A stretch of 64,000 bases of DNA from Pseudarthrobacter sp. NIBRBAC000502770. GTDB lineage: Bacteria > Actinomycetota > Actinomycetes > Actinomycetales > Micrococcaceae. Below, piece by piece: positions 23,753-33,180 of this stretch; the stretch's first letter is position 1; each line of letters starts with the position of its first letter. The notes below the pieces were generated by a model, which worked only from the letters and a program-made list of their open reading frames with translations, was not told the DNA's origin and did not search any database. Where the stretch lies: contig NZ_CP041197.1 of the NCBI RefSeq assembly GCF_006517815.1, forward strand, positions 10,327 through 74,326, written 5' to 3'. Position numbers and translations under genes: made by a program.

Positions 23753-23878
23753 CTCCGAGGAGCTGCTGAACAGGGGCTTCGCTCGCCGGAGGATGGAACC
23801 GGGTTCAAGGCACTCTCACGTGAGCATCCGGCCAGCCGCCTGTCACGCTGCAGCCAGTTCATAAGTACGACTGGCCCG

Positions 23879-24409
23879 TTATCGGAGCGGTTGGCTGAGA
23901 CTTAGCTGCCGGGCATGGAAGTCGAAATGAAGTGTGGGGTAGGCGTAGACGTCGTTGAGTGTCATGGTCGGGGCGAAGAACGGGTCCCACCGGTCCGGAA
24001 ATGGCATCGACCGTGACAACGACCTGGGGCTCTCGCGTTCCAGCCGGCGCGAAATGGCGGTGATGGTTTTGTCGAGTTTCCGGGCCATCCGCTGCTTGTT
24101 GTAGACGAGGGCCGCAGCCCGGGAGCCCCAGTAGTTCACGACGTCAAAGGGCCGGGTTCCGGCGTTCAGGACGGCAGCGAACGCTGTGCCGACCGGCCTG
24201 GGGAGCCGGCTGATGACATGGACCATCGGTAGCAGCGCGCGGACGATCATGTAGCCGAACACCATGTGAAAGAGCAGTTCCTCATTGGTCCACCGGGTCC
24301 CGTTACTCCCTCGTCGAAGATCAGCGGCCGTCGCGCTCTCCAGCCAGGCACCAAGGGCGTCGCAGGCGCCCCCGTAGCCGGCCACGATGTCCGCTTTGGT
24401 TGGTTCCAC
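23879..24409 (-). CDS. DinB-like four-helix protein
   Basis: The 176-residue protein has the DinB/DUF664-type pattern: SNGTRWTNEELLFHM near residue 40 and LHFDFHARQLSLSQ at the C-terminus. These provide the His residues that form the metal site between helices. Family members include thiol-dependent transferases and resistance enzymes. A bacillithiol- or mycothiol-linked role is possible in an actinobacterium but unproven. It is convergent with ynfA and does not belong to an operon. Confidence 0.78.
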   Translation of the reverse strand: MEPTKADIVAGYGGACDALGAWLESATAADLRRGSNGTRWTNEELLFHMVFGYMIVRALLPMVHVISRLPRPVGTAFAAVLNAGTRPFDVVNYWGSRAAALVYNKQRMARKLDKTITAISRRLERESPRSLSRSMPFPDRWDPFFAPTMTLNDVYAYPTLHFDFHARQLSLSQPLR

Positions 24410-24996
24410 GTCGTGCCGTCCCCTTCTTCATGCCTGAATCCGGCCGCGGTCCGGGTGTGTCCGCGAGCCGCTGCCCATGGCTTCATTATGGGGCGCGACA
24501 GCGCGAGCCGGGGCGTTTGACAGCACTTAGGGCAAAGACAGTATTCGCCGGTCACTTGTCGACGGGTCCGACCAGCGGGGGACAGCTCCGGTCCGTGCGC
24601 GGAGTGGGTGGCGGAACGACCTGCCTGACCAGGCCGAGTCGGGGGAGACTTCCACTGCACAGGTTCGACCAGGGGCAGCGATACCGGCTCCTTGTCGCGG
24701 TTGGACCGGACCAGGGTGGTGCCTTTCACGGTCGGGGGCCAGTCGTCAGGACTGATCAAAGCCGGCCCCCTCTCGTGGTGACGGGGCCGGCTGTCTTGGT
24801 CCATGGGGACGGCCGGGTCGTGCTGTACCGACGCTCTGGAGGCTGTGCAGGATCGCCGGTCTCATCGGTCAGCTAGGCTCCCGTGGTGACCTGGCGATGG
24901 TGTGCAGCCGTTCCGTTGGGTCCGGTCGTCCACCTGTGTGCGGGAAAAGCCCGAAGGGTTGAGCTTTTGCCGTGCCCAAGTGGGCGAGGGGCAACG
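24410..24996. other. 587-bp region without a supported gene
   Basis: Frames here lack ribosome binding sites, motifs or consistent coding character. A perfect 10-bp inverted repeat, AGCCGGCCCC / GGGGCCGGCT (24760-24792), may be a terminator for a transcript that has no visible gene. Nothing else is evident. Confidence 0.4.
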
Positions 24997-25302
24997 CTAC
25001 TCTCCGCTGTTGCTTTCCTTCTGACCAACCGCAGCGCTACCGCTTTCGCCGCGGTTGGCCGTCTTGCGCCGGCGCCCCGCAGCGCCTGATTCGAGACCTA
25101 GCTTCTTGAGCTCTTCGGGGCTCCATCCGTCCTTGGTGGCGCGGACGTAAGCGCGCTTGTCGTCTCGTTCGGCCTCCGTCAACTGTTCCTTCAGATCCGA
25201 GATCCGCTGGCGGGTCTTCACCAGTGCAGTGACAGACTCAATGCGCGAATCAAGGAGGGCCCTGGCCTGGTTGCGTGTCTGTTCAATGTCGATGATTGCC
25301 AT
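24997..25302 (-). CDS. Small coiled-coil protein beside oriT
   Basis: The 101-residue protein starts at ATG 25302. A long charged helix (QARALLDSRIESVTALVKTRQRISDLKEQL) is followed by GWSPEELKKLGLES and a basic, Ser-rich tail. It has no known domain. It is divergent from mobC across the candidate oriT, the position of accessory or regulatory relaxosome proteins on other actinobacterial plasmids. That role is inferred from position only. Confidence 0.7.
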   Translation of the reverse strand: MAIIDIEQTRNQARALLDSRIESVTALVKTRQRISDLKEQLTEAERDDKRAYVRATKDGWSPEELKKLGLESGAAGRRRKTANRGESGSAAVGQKESNSGE

Positions 25303-25550
25303 GCCCTCAGCCTAGCCCGACGGAGTGACGTTTTCACGGCCCCTCGGAATCTGTCAGTGGTGCTGGCTCTACGGAACCACCTGCCTAGTTGCTGAAATTC
25401 AGCAGAAGTATCGCCGACGGAGCAAGCTGGTAACTTAGCCCGGCTAAGTTTGCTCGATCCTCGACTTGTCGTCTCGGATGCGGCACACTTGTCAGTGTGA
25501 TCCCCGGGTTTCCGGGTTCGCTGCGCTGGCAAATTCGAAGGGCGGGACAA
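25303..25550. other. Candidate oriT with several inverted repeats
   Basis: The gap before mobC holds three perfect inverted repeats: TGCTGAA-A-TTCAGCA (25390-25404), AACTTAGCC-C-GGCTAAGTT (25432-25450) and CACACT-TGTC-AGTGTG (25484-25499). Such dyads directly upstream of mobC-relaxase are the usual layout of oriT. The nick site cannot be placed. Confidence 0.55.
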
Positions 25551-25946
25551 GTGAGTGAAGGCAACGGCTTCGCCGGCTGGAAGTCCCGTCGTCGGCGGGC
25601 GAATGTTGACGGCGGCCGGATGCACCGTCACGAGGTCAAGGTCAGTCCGGAAGAGGAAGCCAAGCTTCTTGCCCTGGCGGAGAAGCACCGCGTGACCATC
25701 CCGCGGCTTTTGATTGAGGCTGCGCTCAGCGAGGGAACGGAGAACCCGTCGGAGCGGCGTGATCAGTTCATGCAGCTCTCTACGCTGCAGCGTCTCGTCG
25801 GGACCGTGGCGAACAACATCAACCAGATCGCCAAGCACGCGAATGCGACGGGGGAAGTGCCCGCAGAAGCTGCCGCTTCCATCGCCCACGCGCGGGCTGT
25901 CATTATCCGAATCGACCGTCAGCTCGCCGACATGGCCGGGCGGTAG
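25551..25946 (+). CDS. mobC: MobC-like relaxosome accessory protein
   Basis: The 131-residue reading starts at GTG 25551; an internal ATG at 25620 (MHRHEVKVSPEEEAKL) is possible. The sequence VSPEEEAKLLALAEKHRVTIPRLLIEAAL is the ribbon-helix-helix part, and TVANNINQIAKHAN with a following helix is the MobC signature. MobC helps melt oriT and load the relaxase. It precedes the relaxase gene by 7 nt. Confidence 0.9.
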   Translation: MSEGNGFAGWKSRRRRANVDGGRMHRHEVKVSPEEEAKLLALAEKHRVTIPRLLIEAALSEGTENPSERRDQFMQLSTLQRLVGTVANNINQIAKHANATGEVPAEAAASIAHARAVIIRIDRQLADMAGR

Positions 25947-25953
25947 TTGCTCC

Positions 25954-27558
25954 GTGATTCCGAACATTACCCAGGGCGACCGCATGGCGGGTCTGATGAT
26001 CTACCTCGCGGGCCCGGGACGTGCAAACGAACACGAAGAACCGCACCTCGTTGCCGGCGATTCGGCGCTGATGGCCTGGCACGACGACAACGAGCTGAAC
26101 CGCGACGCTGCCCTCGATATTGCCAACGCCCTGGACCGGGCCAAGCAGTTTTTCGAAACCGAGGTAGACGGCGGACACGTCTTCCACTGCTCACTGAGTT
26201 TGGCCGCAGAAGAAGGCCAGCTCAGCGAGGAGCGGTGGAGTGCCATCGCCAACGACTTCATGAAGGAACTGGACTTCACCGAGGACGGCGGAAGAGCCCC
26301 CGCCCGGTGGGTCGCGGTCCGTCACGGACTGAGCAAAAACGGCAACGACCACATCCACATCGTGGCCAGCATGGTCCGGGACGACGGCACCAAATGGAAC
26401 AGCTGGAAGAGTAAATACAAGTCCCAGCAAGCTGCCAGGACACTGGAGAAGAAGTACGGGCTGAACGCTGTCGGGACCCTGCGCGCCGAGCGCGGATTCA
26501 CCCCGGCTGAACAGTCCAAAGCCATCCGCCACGGACTGACGGAAGTTGAGCGGCACAGCCTCGCCCGCAAGGTGCGCGTCTGCGCCGCAGCATCGACAGA
26601 TGAGGCAGAGTTTGTCCGCCGGGCACGCCAGGAGGGCATGCTCGTGCGCCCCCGCTACGCGGCCGGCCGCACCGACGTCGTGACCGGGTACTCCGTGGCC
26701 GAACGCCCCCGGAAGGGCGAGCGTGCCGTCTGGTTCGGCGGGAACTCCCTGGGTCGTGACCTCGCCCTGCCCAAGCTCCGGGCCGAGTGGGAAAGCACCC
26801 CGGAGTCAGCGGCGTCCGCTGTCGCGGAATGGAACGCCGCAGCACGCAACCGCAGACCGGCAAGCCCCGGCCGGGAGACCCTGCAGCCGTCGGCCGAGCT
26901 GTGGAACAAGTACGCCAACGACGTCCAGGCACTGCGCGAGAAGCTGGCCACGACCCCGTACGGTGACCACGTTGCCTGGGCGCAGGCAGCCCGCGAAACA
27001 TCGGCAGCTTTCGGTGCATGGTCCAGACGCATCGAACCCACTCCCGGGCCGCTGGCGGACGCCGCACGGGAGCTGTCCAAATCAGCCCAGCTCCGGCGCT
27101 ACCCGTCACGGCCGGCAGTTGCTTTGCCGTCGGCACGCGGGGCCACCATGATCCTCCTGGCCGCGACGTCCAAGAGCGACCGGGCCGCCTATGCTCTCAT
27201 GTTCCGGCAGCTCGCCCAGACCGCCCGTGCCATCCACGACATGCACAAGGCCACCGATGACCTCCGCCGGGTCCGGGGCCTCTCCGCAGCCGTGGTCGCC
27301 GCCGGCAGGGTCGTTGAAGCCAGCGCCACCGCCCAAACCATCACGGCGCGGCCTCTGACCATGGAAACACTGCGGGAGCAGCACCCGGAAGCCAGCGAAG
27401 AAGCCCTCCGGGCACGGCTCATCGCGGAACGGTCACGGGGCGGCTCGCCCGTCCCCACGACACTCACTAAACCGGACCGAACACTGCAGCAGGCCGGGTC
27501 CATCCGGCCCGAAGAGCCGAACCGAGACCAGCATCCGAATCCAGGCATCGAGCGATAG
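25954..27558 (+). CDS. Relaxase / mobilisation nuclease
   Basis: The 534-residue protein starts at GTG 25954; a longer frame upstream overlaps mobC and is rejected. The N-terminus VIPNITQGDRMAGLMIYLAG carries the likely catalytic Tyr17. FHCSLSL at about 77 and RHGLSKNGNDHIHIVASM at about 123-140 give the three-His metal motif of the PF03432 relaxases. The remaining 380 residues are helical and charged. It would nick oriT and pilot the DNA strand into the type IV channel encoded at 47-58 kb. Confidence 0.92.
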   Translation: MIPNITQGDRMAGLMIYLAGPGRANEHEEPHLVAGDSALMAWHDDNELNRDAALDIANALDRAKQFFETEVDGGHVFHCSLSLAAEEGQLSEERWSAIANDFMKELDFTEDGGRAPARWVAVRHGLSKNGNDHIHIVASMVRDDGTKWNSWKSKYKSQQAARTLEKKYGLNAVGTLRAERGFTPAEQSKAIRHGLTEVERHSLARKVRVCAAASTDEAEFVRRARQEGMLVRPRYAAGRTDVVTGYSVAERPRKGERAVWFGGNSLGRDLALPKLRAEWESTPESAASAVAEWNAAARNRRPASPGRETLQPSAELWNKYANDVQALREKLATTPYGDHVAWAQAARETSAAFGAWSRRIEPTPGPLADAARELSKSAQLRRYPSRPAVALPSARGATMILLAATSKSDRAAYALMFRQLAQTARAIHDMHKATDDLRRVRGLSAAVVAAGRVVEASATAQTITARPLTMETLREQHPEASEEALRARLIAERSRGGSPVPTTLTKPDRTLQQAGSIRPEEPNRDQHPNPGIER

Positions 27559-27567
27559 GGGAAGAGC

Positions 27568-28326
27568 ATGAGCGAAGCAGACGGAATGGACGATGCAGTA
27601 GACGGTGCGATGCGGACCGGGCTGATGGTAGCCAGCCGGATAGGGGAGCAGCTGGCCAGAATGCGGGAAGAAGAGCAGCGCAATATCGCCGCCGCCGAGG
27701 AACACCGGGCACGCCAGCTGCAGGAACGCTTCGACGCCCAGCACGCGGCAGCCCGGGCCCAGCTCGCACCGGTTCCACGGGATGACTGGTGGGACAAAGC
27801 CACCCCCGAAATGATCGAATGCGTCCACGAGACAGCCATGGCATGGAAGGCCTACGACCCCGAAGCCGCCCAGGCATCAGAGAAGATCCGAGAACAGGTG
27901 CGAAGCCGCTACGGAATCGACGTGAACAACCCGGGGTCGGATGAACGGTCCGTTTCTGAAGCCCTCGCCCGCGCGCAGCAGGCCCGCTCCGAAGCCGAAA
28001 CCGAACGGACCAAAGCCTCGGCTGCGCGCACCGATGAAGCCGCAGCCGGCGCCGCAGTTGCAAGCGCCAACAGACAGGACAACGCCGCCCACAAGGCGCA
28101 GGCCGGAGCGGCCTACGATTCCCCCGAACGGCGCCAGCAACTGGCCGAACGCCTCGAAGGCAAGGGTGACCGCGAGGCGGTCAACTCCCGGCTAGTCGCG
28201 GACAAACACCAGGGCACTCACCCGACGGCCGCGGTCGCGGTGAAGCCCTCGCTGGCAAAGACCTCGAGGATGGCCAAGACGGCTACCAAGGGACCGTCGT
28301 TGGAACGCGGGGGCCTCCAACGATAG
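27568..28326 (+). CDS. Coiled-coil protein downstream of the relaxase
   Basis: The 252-residue protein starts 10 nt after the relaxase stop. It is almost entirely charged helix (EEEQRNIAAAEEHRARQLQERFDAQ and later repeats rich in Ala, Glu, Arg and Gln). A DDWWDKATPEMIECVHETAMAW segment at about 72-93 could be a small globular domain. No family is recognised. Tight linkage suggests it belongs to the mobilisation operon. Confidence 0.72.
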   Translation: MSEADGMDDAVDGAMRTGLMVASRIGEQLARMREEEQRNIAAAEEHRARQLQERFDAQHAAARAQLAPVPRDDWWDKATPEMIECVHETAMAWKAYDPEAAQASEKIREQVRSRYGIDVNNPGSDERSVSEALARAQQARSEAETERTKASAARTDEAAAGAAVASANRQDNAAHKAQAGAAYDSPERRQQLAERLEGKGDREAVNSRLVADKHQGTHPTAAVAVKPSLAKTSRMAKTATKGPSLERGGLQR

Positions 28327-28457
28327 AGAGAAACCGAAGCGAATCCGGCCGGATGGCGGGCTCGCTTCCGCGTCTGCGCCCCGGGACCTGATCTTCGGTG
28401 CAACCGCATCCCCGATTGGCATGTACGAAGCACTGGGGCTGGATCTTGCGTTCCCGC

Positions 28458-28739
28458 CTAGGCGGCTCCGGCTTCCTGATAGGTAATCAATACAATTGCC
28501 GACGCCACATATTGGATTATCGGCAGGGGGCCGGGATGCGCGGGCGAACCCGGACTAGTCGGAACTGAAGTAACGGCATGCGTCCCGGACTCGATGGACC
28601 ACAGCCGGCTCCCCTCTTCTTCGAGCAGCGCCAACGCGTCGGCGAGAGAATCGTCGAGCATCGTCTGGAGTTCCATCATCGCGTCCGCGACGGTGGAACA
28701 ACCGTCGGTCGCGACTACTAGCGATTGGGTTTTCGTCAT
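28458..28739 (-). CDS. Small hypothetical protein (93 aa)
   Basis: The reading starts at ATG 28739 with GGAAGG about 9 nt upstream. Helical MMELQTMLDDSLADALALLEEEGSRLW is followed by a strand-rich C-terminus (PIIQYVASAIVLITYQE). No family is recognised. A palindromic CCGCCTAGGCGG covers its stop codon. The 131 bp between it and the coiled-coil gene at 27568-28326 hold nothing else visible. Confidence 0.6.
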   Translation of the reverse strand: MTKTQSLVVATDGCSTVADAMMELQTMLDDSLADALALLEEEGSRLWSIESGTHAVTSVPTSPGSPAHPGPLPIIQYVASAIVLITYQEAGAA

Positions 28740-28919
28740 AACAATGAACCTTCCATGCGCCGGGCGATGGCGGCGTGGGCATGTTTGATATGCAGGATTT
28801 TCGGGCAGGGCGAGAGCCGGCACATGTTCGCCGGCATCGCCGGCAGCGGTCCAGGCTCGGGTGCTGCCGCGGACGGGCCGGCAGCACGGGCCGGCTCTGC
28901 GGACTTCCGGGCGGCGGCT

Positions 28920-29426
28920 TTACGTCCGGCTGATAGAAAGTTGAACGAGTGATGGCGTTAGTGAGCCACCATGGATTGGGCCGGAAGCGGGGGAAACTGA
29001 CGCACTGCAGTCCGCGAGGGGCGCGGCAGTTACTGCGGCATGCAGGACTTGCGGATTCGGTGCCATGACGCGGCCCGGATCGCGGACGCTGGGGCCAGAC
29101 GCGCTGTGAGCACAATCATGGTTGCTCGTCAGGAGTGACTCCGGCCCGGCAGCATGCGGAACGGCAGTGAATGACGTCTCCGAACTTGGCCGCTGGTCGA
29201 CATGAAACGCCGGCACCGCGCCAATCGTCGGATTCTCCGCCACGGGGTGGGCATGGGCCGAACCTAGCGATTGGATCCCGTGAGCAGTGGCTGTCGAAGG
29301 ATGGGACCCGGTGAGACAGCTGGCAACGGTGCACGCGAGCAGGAGTACGAAAGCCAGCACGGCACTAACAATGCGCAGTTGCACCCAGTCCCGTCGCGTG
29401 CTGGAACTTTCCACCTGCCAGGCCAA
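28920..29426 (-). CDS. DUF6153-like membrane-anchored protein 1
   Basis: The 168-residue protein has one N-terminal TM (VSAVLAFVLLLACTVASC), a His/Ser/Pro-rich middle and two Cys in the C-terminal half. It ends in SLVQLSISRT, the same type of ending as the protein at 36892-37365 (PGQLCISRT). This ending and layout match DUF6153, a family associated with actinobacterial copper clusters. Function is unknown, but extracytoplasmic metal binding is plausible. The exact start is uncertain. Confidence 0.7.
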   Translation of the reverse strand: MAWQVESSSTRRDWVQLRIVSAVLAFVLLLACTVASCLTGSHPSTATAHGIQSLGSAHAHPVAENPTIGAVPAFHVDQRPSSETSFTAVPHAAGPESLLTSNHDCAHSASGPSVRDPGRVMAPNPQVLHAAVTAAPLADCSASVSPASGPIHGGSLTPSLVQLSISRT

Positions 29427-29907
29427 GTCCGCCCCCTCTGCATATTTGAGGTCAGCCTACCGGACCGAGGCACCGGAACTAGAGGCGAGATCAGGTCCAC
29501 AGGAAGAGCGCGGGATCCATTGGAACCGTGGACGCAAAATACGGTACCCGCGGATCAGGATTCGGCAACACAGAACGCCGGTATTGGACTTTACGGTCGG
29601 GAAGGGGACCTGATGGCTGCCGTGCATGTCGGCCGATTGCCGCGCCGCGGCAAGCAGGCTTGTGGCTGCTCTCGGTGGGCTGCTCTGCCGGGGATACCTG
29701 ACCGCTTCTGGGACTCCTCCCCCAGGGAAAATCAAACGCCGATATCGGATATTACGTCAACTTAGGTTGACGGAAGCTTCGATATCGGCGTCTATGAATC
29801 AGCCTAATGCGATCCCACGGACCGGGTCAGACCGGCCAGGATGATCCACAGTCTGCCCCTCCCATCCTCGCCGATGTGAACCTGACCGTGCCGGCCACGG
29901 CAGTTTC
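29427..29907. other. 480-bp intergenic region with no gene
   Basis: No coding frame is convincing here. The region holds the upstream sequence of the DUF6153-like gene and the nested inverted repeat at 29736-29791, which is listed separately. Confidence 0.4.
29736..29791. repeat. Nested perfect inverted repeat, possible recombination site
   Basis: The outer arms are ACGCCGATATCG (29736-29747) and CGATATCGGCGT (29780-29791). The inner arms are CGTCAAC (29755-29761) and GTTGACG (29766-29772), around TTAG. Both pairs are perfect and share one centre. No gene overlaps it and no promoter logic is obvious, so a recombinase core site or transposon-derived end is suspected. Confidence 0.7.
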
Positions 29908-32412
29908 CTATCGGCCCGGAACCGGGGCAAGCGGACGGGATGCTGCGACAGGGGCTGCTCCCGGCTGGCCCGGACGGGGAAGCCGCAGTCTCTTGAGGAG
30001 CAAGGCGTTGACGGCGACCAGGAAGCTGGAGCCTGACATCGAGAGCGCCGCGATCTCGGGGCTGAGCACCACTCCGGCGAATGCGAAGACGCCGGCGGCG
30101 ATCGGAAGGGCAATTGCGTTATAGCCGACGGCCCAGCCGAGGTTCTGGCGCATTTTGCGCAGGGTTCCCTTGCCGATCCGCAGTGCGATCGGCACGTCGA
30201 GCGGATCGGAGCGCATCAGCACGACGTCGGCGGTTTCAATAGCCACGTCAGTTCCGGCGCCGATGGCGATGCCGAGGTCCGCCTGGGCCAGGGCCGGGGC
30301 GTCGTTGACGCCGTCGCCGACCATGGCGACTTTCTTCCCGGCCTGTTGCAGTTCTGCGACCTTGGCGGATTTGTCGCCCGGGAGCACCTCGGCGATGACG
30401 GTGTCGATGCCAAGCTGGGAAGCGATCCGCCGGGCGGTTGCCTCGTTGTCACCGGTGAGCATGACGACTTCGATGCCGGCCTCATGGAGTGCTGTGACGG
30501 CGGCGGCCGCGGTGTCCCGGGCGGCGTCGGCGAGGGCGATGACCGCTGCGGCGCGTCCGTCGACGGCGGCGAGCACCGCTGTGCGTCCCGTTGCGGCCAG
30601 GTCGTCACGGACCGCGGCCAGGGCGCCCAGGTCGATCCCCTGATCGGCCATGAGCTTCCGGTTTCCGACCAGGATCCTGTGTCCGTCGACGGAGGCTCCG
30701 GCGCCGTGGCCGGGCACGTTCAGAAACTCGGAGGCAGCCAGCACAGGCGCACCCTGCTCGCGTGCATACCGGACGACGGCGGCGGCCAGCGGGTGTTCGG
30801 ATTCCTGCTCCACGGCGGCGACGAGGGCCAGGAGTTCGATTTCGTCGATGCCATCGACGACGACGTCGGTCACTTCGGGTTCGCCCTTCGTCAGGGTCCC
30901 GGTCTTATCCATGACCACGGTGTCGATCCGGGCCGACGTTTCCAGGGCCGTGGCGTTCTTGAACAGCACGCCTCGTTTGGCGCCCAGTCCGGTGCCGACC
31001 ATGATGGCCGTCGGTGTGGCCAGCCCCAGGGCATCGGGGCAGGTGATGACCACGACCGTGATGGCGAACAGCAGGGCTGTCTGCACTCCGGCGCCTAGGG
31101 CGAGCCAGGCAGCGAAGGTCACGGTTCCTCCGATGAGGGCGACCAGAACCAGCCAGAACGCGGCCCGGTCGGCCAGGCGCTGCCCGGGGGCCTTGGAGTT
31201 CTGGGCCTCCTGGACGAGGGCGACGATCTGGGCCAGGGCGGTGTCGGCGCCGACCTTGGTGGCGCGGACCCGCATCGTGCCGGTGGTGTTGATCGATGCC
31301 CCGATCACCTCCGAGCCGACCGTCTTGCTGACTGGCAGGCTTTCGCCGGTGACCATCGATTCATCGACCTCGGACTGTCCTTCCTCGACCTCGCCGTCGA
31401 CAGGGATCTTCGACCCTGGGCGGACGAGTAGCAGGTCGCCGGTTTGGACCTCGGATGTGGGGACTTCCACGGCTTCGCCGTCGCGGATGACGACCGCGAC
31501 CGGCGGTGCCAGTTCGAGCAGAGTACGAATGGCCTCGTTGGCTCCGCCACGGGCGCGCATTTCAAACCAGTGGCCAAGCAGCACGAAGGATGTCAGGACG
31601 GTGGCAGCCTCGTAAAACACCTCGCCGCCGCCGGTCAGCGTGACCCCGAGGCTGTAGAGCCAGCCGGCTCCGACGGCGATCGCGACCAGCACCATCATGT
31701 CCAGGGTGCGGGCCTTCAGCGCCCGGTAGGCGCCGTCGAAGAAGATCCAGGCGGAGTAGAAGATCACCGGCAGGGAAAGGATGAGGGCCATGACGTCGTC
31801 GCGGAGGCCGAACGGCGTCGGGGCGGTGAATCCGAGCATGTCGCGGCCCATCGGGGAGAACAGCGTCACGCCGACAGACAGGACGGCGGCGACAAGGAAC
31901 CTGTTGCGCATGTCCCGGACCATGTCATCCATCGACATTCCGCCGTGGTGGCCGCCGTGGCCCATCATCTCCTGTGGGCTGCGCGGCTCTGGCCCGGGAG
32001 CGTGCACGTGGCCAGGCACAGTCATGCCGGGAGGCATCTCATGACCCGTGTCCGTCACCGCCTGCGCGGACGCGGGGTGGGCAGCGTGACCATCATGCTC
32101 GCCGTGGTGGTGCTCGCCGGTTGCCGGGGCGGCGGTGGCCGACGCGGCTGCCGGTTCCTCCATGGGGAAGCAGATGTGCTTCGGCACTGACTGTCCACGG
32201 CAGTGGTAGCCGCAATCGGTGATCCAGCCGCTGATCTGCTCAACGGAGGTCCGGGACGGGTCGAAGGTGACCGTGGCCGTTTGGGCAACAGCGTTCGCAT
32301 CAACGGCGGTGATGCCTGGTTGACTGCCGAGCACTTTTTCGATGATGGCTTTGGACGTTGCCCATTGCAGACCCTGGACTTCGACCGTTGTGCTTTTGAG
32401 TGTTTGTGGCAT
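29908..32412 (-). CDS. P1B-type copper/heavy-metal ATPase with CPD motif
   Basis: The 834-residue protein starts at ATG 32412 after GGAAGAG. A degenerate HMA domain lacking CXXC covers residues 1-70 and ends CGYHCRG. A His/Met-rich stretch follows to about 165 ([26 protein letters not shown]). The ATPase core has TGES, the phosphorylation loop DKTGT at about 500 and GDGVNDAP. The ion-pathway motif in TM6 reads ITCPDALG at about 457 instead of CPC or CPH. It is probably a Cu efflux pump of the CopB-like class. The gene follows an HMA chaperone in a CsoR-controlled leftward operon. Confidence 0.92.
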   Translation of the reverse strand: MPQTLKSTTVEVQGLQWATSKAIIEKVLGSQPGITAVDANAVAQTATVTFDPSRTSVEQISGWITDCGYHCRGQSVPKHICFPMEEPAAASATAAPATGEHHHGEHDGHAAHPASAQAVTDTGHEMPPGMTVPGHVHAPGPEPRSPQEMMGHGGHHGGMSMDDMVRDMRNRFLVAAVLSVGVTLFSPMGRDMLGFTAPTPFGLRDDVMALILSLPVIFYSAWIFFDGAYRALKARTLDMMVLVAIAVGAGWLYSLGVTLTGGGEVFYEAATVLTSFVLLGHWFEMRARGGANEAIRTLLELAPPVAVVIRDGEAVEVPTSEVQTGDLLLVRPGSKIPVDGEVEEGQSEVDESMVTGESLPVSKTVGSEVIGASINTTGTMRVRATKVGADTALAQIVALVQEAQNSKAPGQRLADRAAFWLVLVALIGGTVTFAAWLALGAGVQTALLFAITVVVITCPDALGLATPTAIMVGTGLGAKRGVLFKNATALETSARIDTVVMDKTGTLTKGEPEVTDVVVDGIDEIELLALVAAVEQESEHPLAAAVVRYAREQGAPVLAASEFLNVPGHGAGASVDGHRILVGNRKLMADQGIDLGALAAVRDDLAATGRTAVLAAVDGRAAAVIALADAARDTAAAAVTALHEAGIEVVMLTGDNEATARRIASQLGIDTVIAEVLPGDKSAKVAELQQAGKKVAMVGDGVNDAPALAQADLGIAIGAGTDVAIETADVVLMRSDPLDVPIALRIGKGTLRKMRQNLGWAVGYNAIALPIAAGVFAFAGVVLSPEIAALSMSGSSFLVAVNALLLKRLRLPRPGQPGAAPVAASRPLAPVPGR

Positions 32413-32489
32413 TGCTACTCTTCCGATATTGATGCCAGGCATCAGGGACGCCGGTCCGGCCCCTGGTTTCTAGGAAGCGGGTGTATGGC

Positions 32490-32840
32490 CTAGCTCCTGT
32501 GCAGGCTGTATCCGGCCTTTGCCACGGCTCCTCTGACATCGTCCAGCGACAGTTGTGAGCGGCTGGCGACGGTGACCGTGGATGTCTTGCCCGGAGCCAG
32601 GGAAACGCGTACATCCGTGACGCCGGTGACCTTTTTCAACTGCGTGGTCACTCCCGAGGCGCACCCTGCGCAGGTCATGCCCTCGACCTCGTAGTCGGTC
32701 ACGACGATGGAGCCGGTGTCCTTTTGAGGGCGGCCGATCTGCAGCCCGGACGTCGGTGCCGGAGCGCAGCAGGAGCAGCCGGAAGTTTCGGCGGCGGGAG
32801 TAGATGGGGTGGGGTAAATATCGCTCACGGTTCGGTCCAT
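32490..32840 (-). CDS. HMA-domain copper chaperone with Cys-rich N-terminus
   Basis: The 116-residue protein carries a heavy-metal-associated domain with GMTCAGC (Cys57/Cys60) and the usual beta-alpha-beta-beta-alpha-beta pattern ending in AGYSL. The N-terminal extension has SGCSCCAP (Cys22, 24, 25), an extra potential metal site. It would pass Cu(I) to the downstream ATPase, whose own HMA domain lacks the Cys pair, so this separate protein may replace it. Confidence 0.88.
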   Translation of the reverse strand: MDRTVSDIYPTPSTPAAETSGCSCCAPAPTSGLQIGRPQKDTGSIVVTDYEVEGMTCAGCASGVTTQLKKVTGVTDVRVSLAPGKTSTVTVASRSQLSLDDVRGAVAKAGYSLHRS

Positions 32841-32938
32841 TCATTCGCTGTTTAGGAACGGGACCGCTCGGTGTGCAGCCCCGCGGGACCTTCGCTGCGT
32901 GTGAACCTGTCGGCTCGGACGCGACTTTCCGGTGAACT

Positions 32939-32969
32939 GACCGTATACCCCCTAGGGGTATACGGTCAA
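32939..32969 (-). promoter_or_regulatory. CsoR operator and promoter of the leftward copper operon
   Basis: Inverted repeat GACCGTATACCCC-CTA-GGGGTATACGGTC (32939-32967). On the minus strand -35 TTGACC (32969-32964) and -10 TATACG (32947-32942) have a 16-bp spacer that contains the CsoR-type dyad, so binding would block transcription until Cu(I) arrives. Confidence 0.88.
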
Positions 32970-33180
32970 GGTTTGTTGAATCCTATTAGTCACAGGCAGG
33001 ACGACCTCGCGCACGCCCCTGTAGCGCCGCCCCGCAGCATGGAGTCGTACCGAGCCCTGCCGGCCAGAGGCTTGGCCCCCACCCTGTACGTGCCGGCTCC
33101 ATCGGTTTAGCCGGCGTTCAACGACCCCGGCGACCCCACCCACCGAGTTGCCGCGACTGCCTGCGAGGCCTAACGCAAGA
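32970..33180. other. Gap between copper units, no gene seen
   Basis: No supported coding sequence, hairpin or repeat was found here apart from the promoter at its left edge. Confidence 0.35.
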
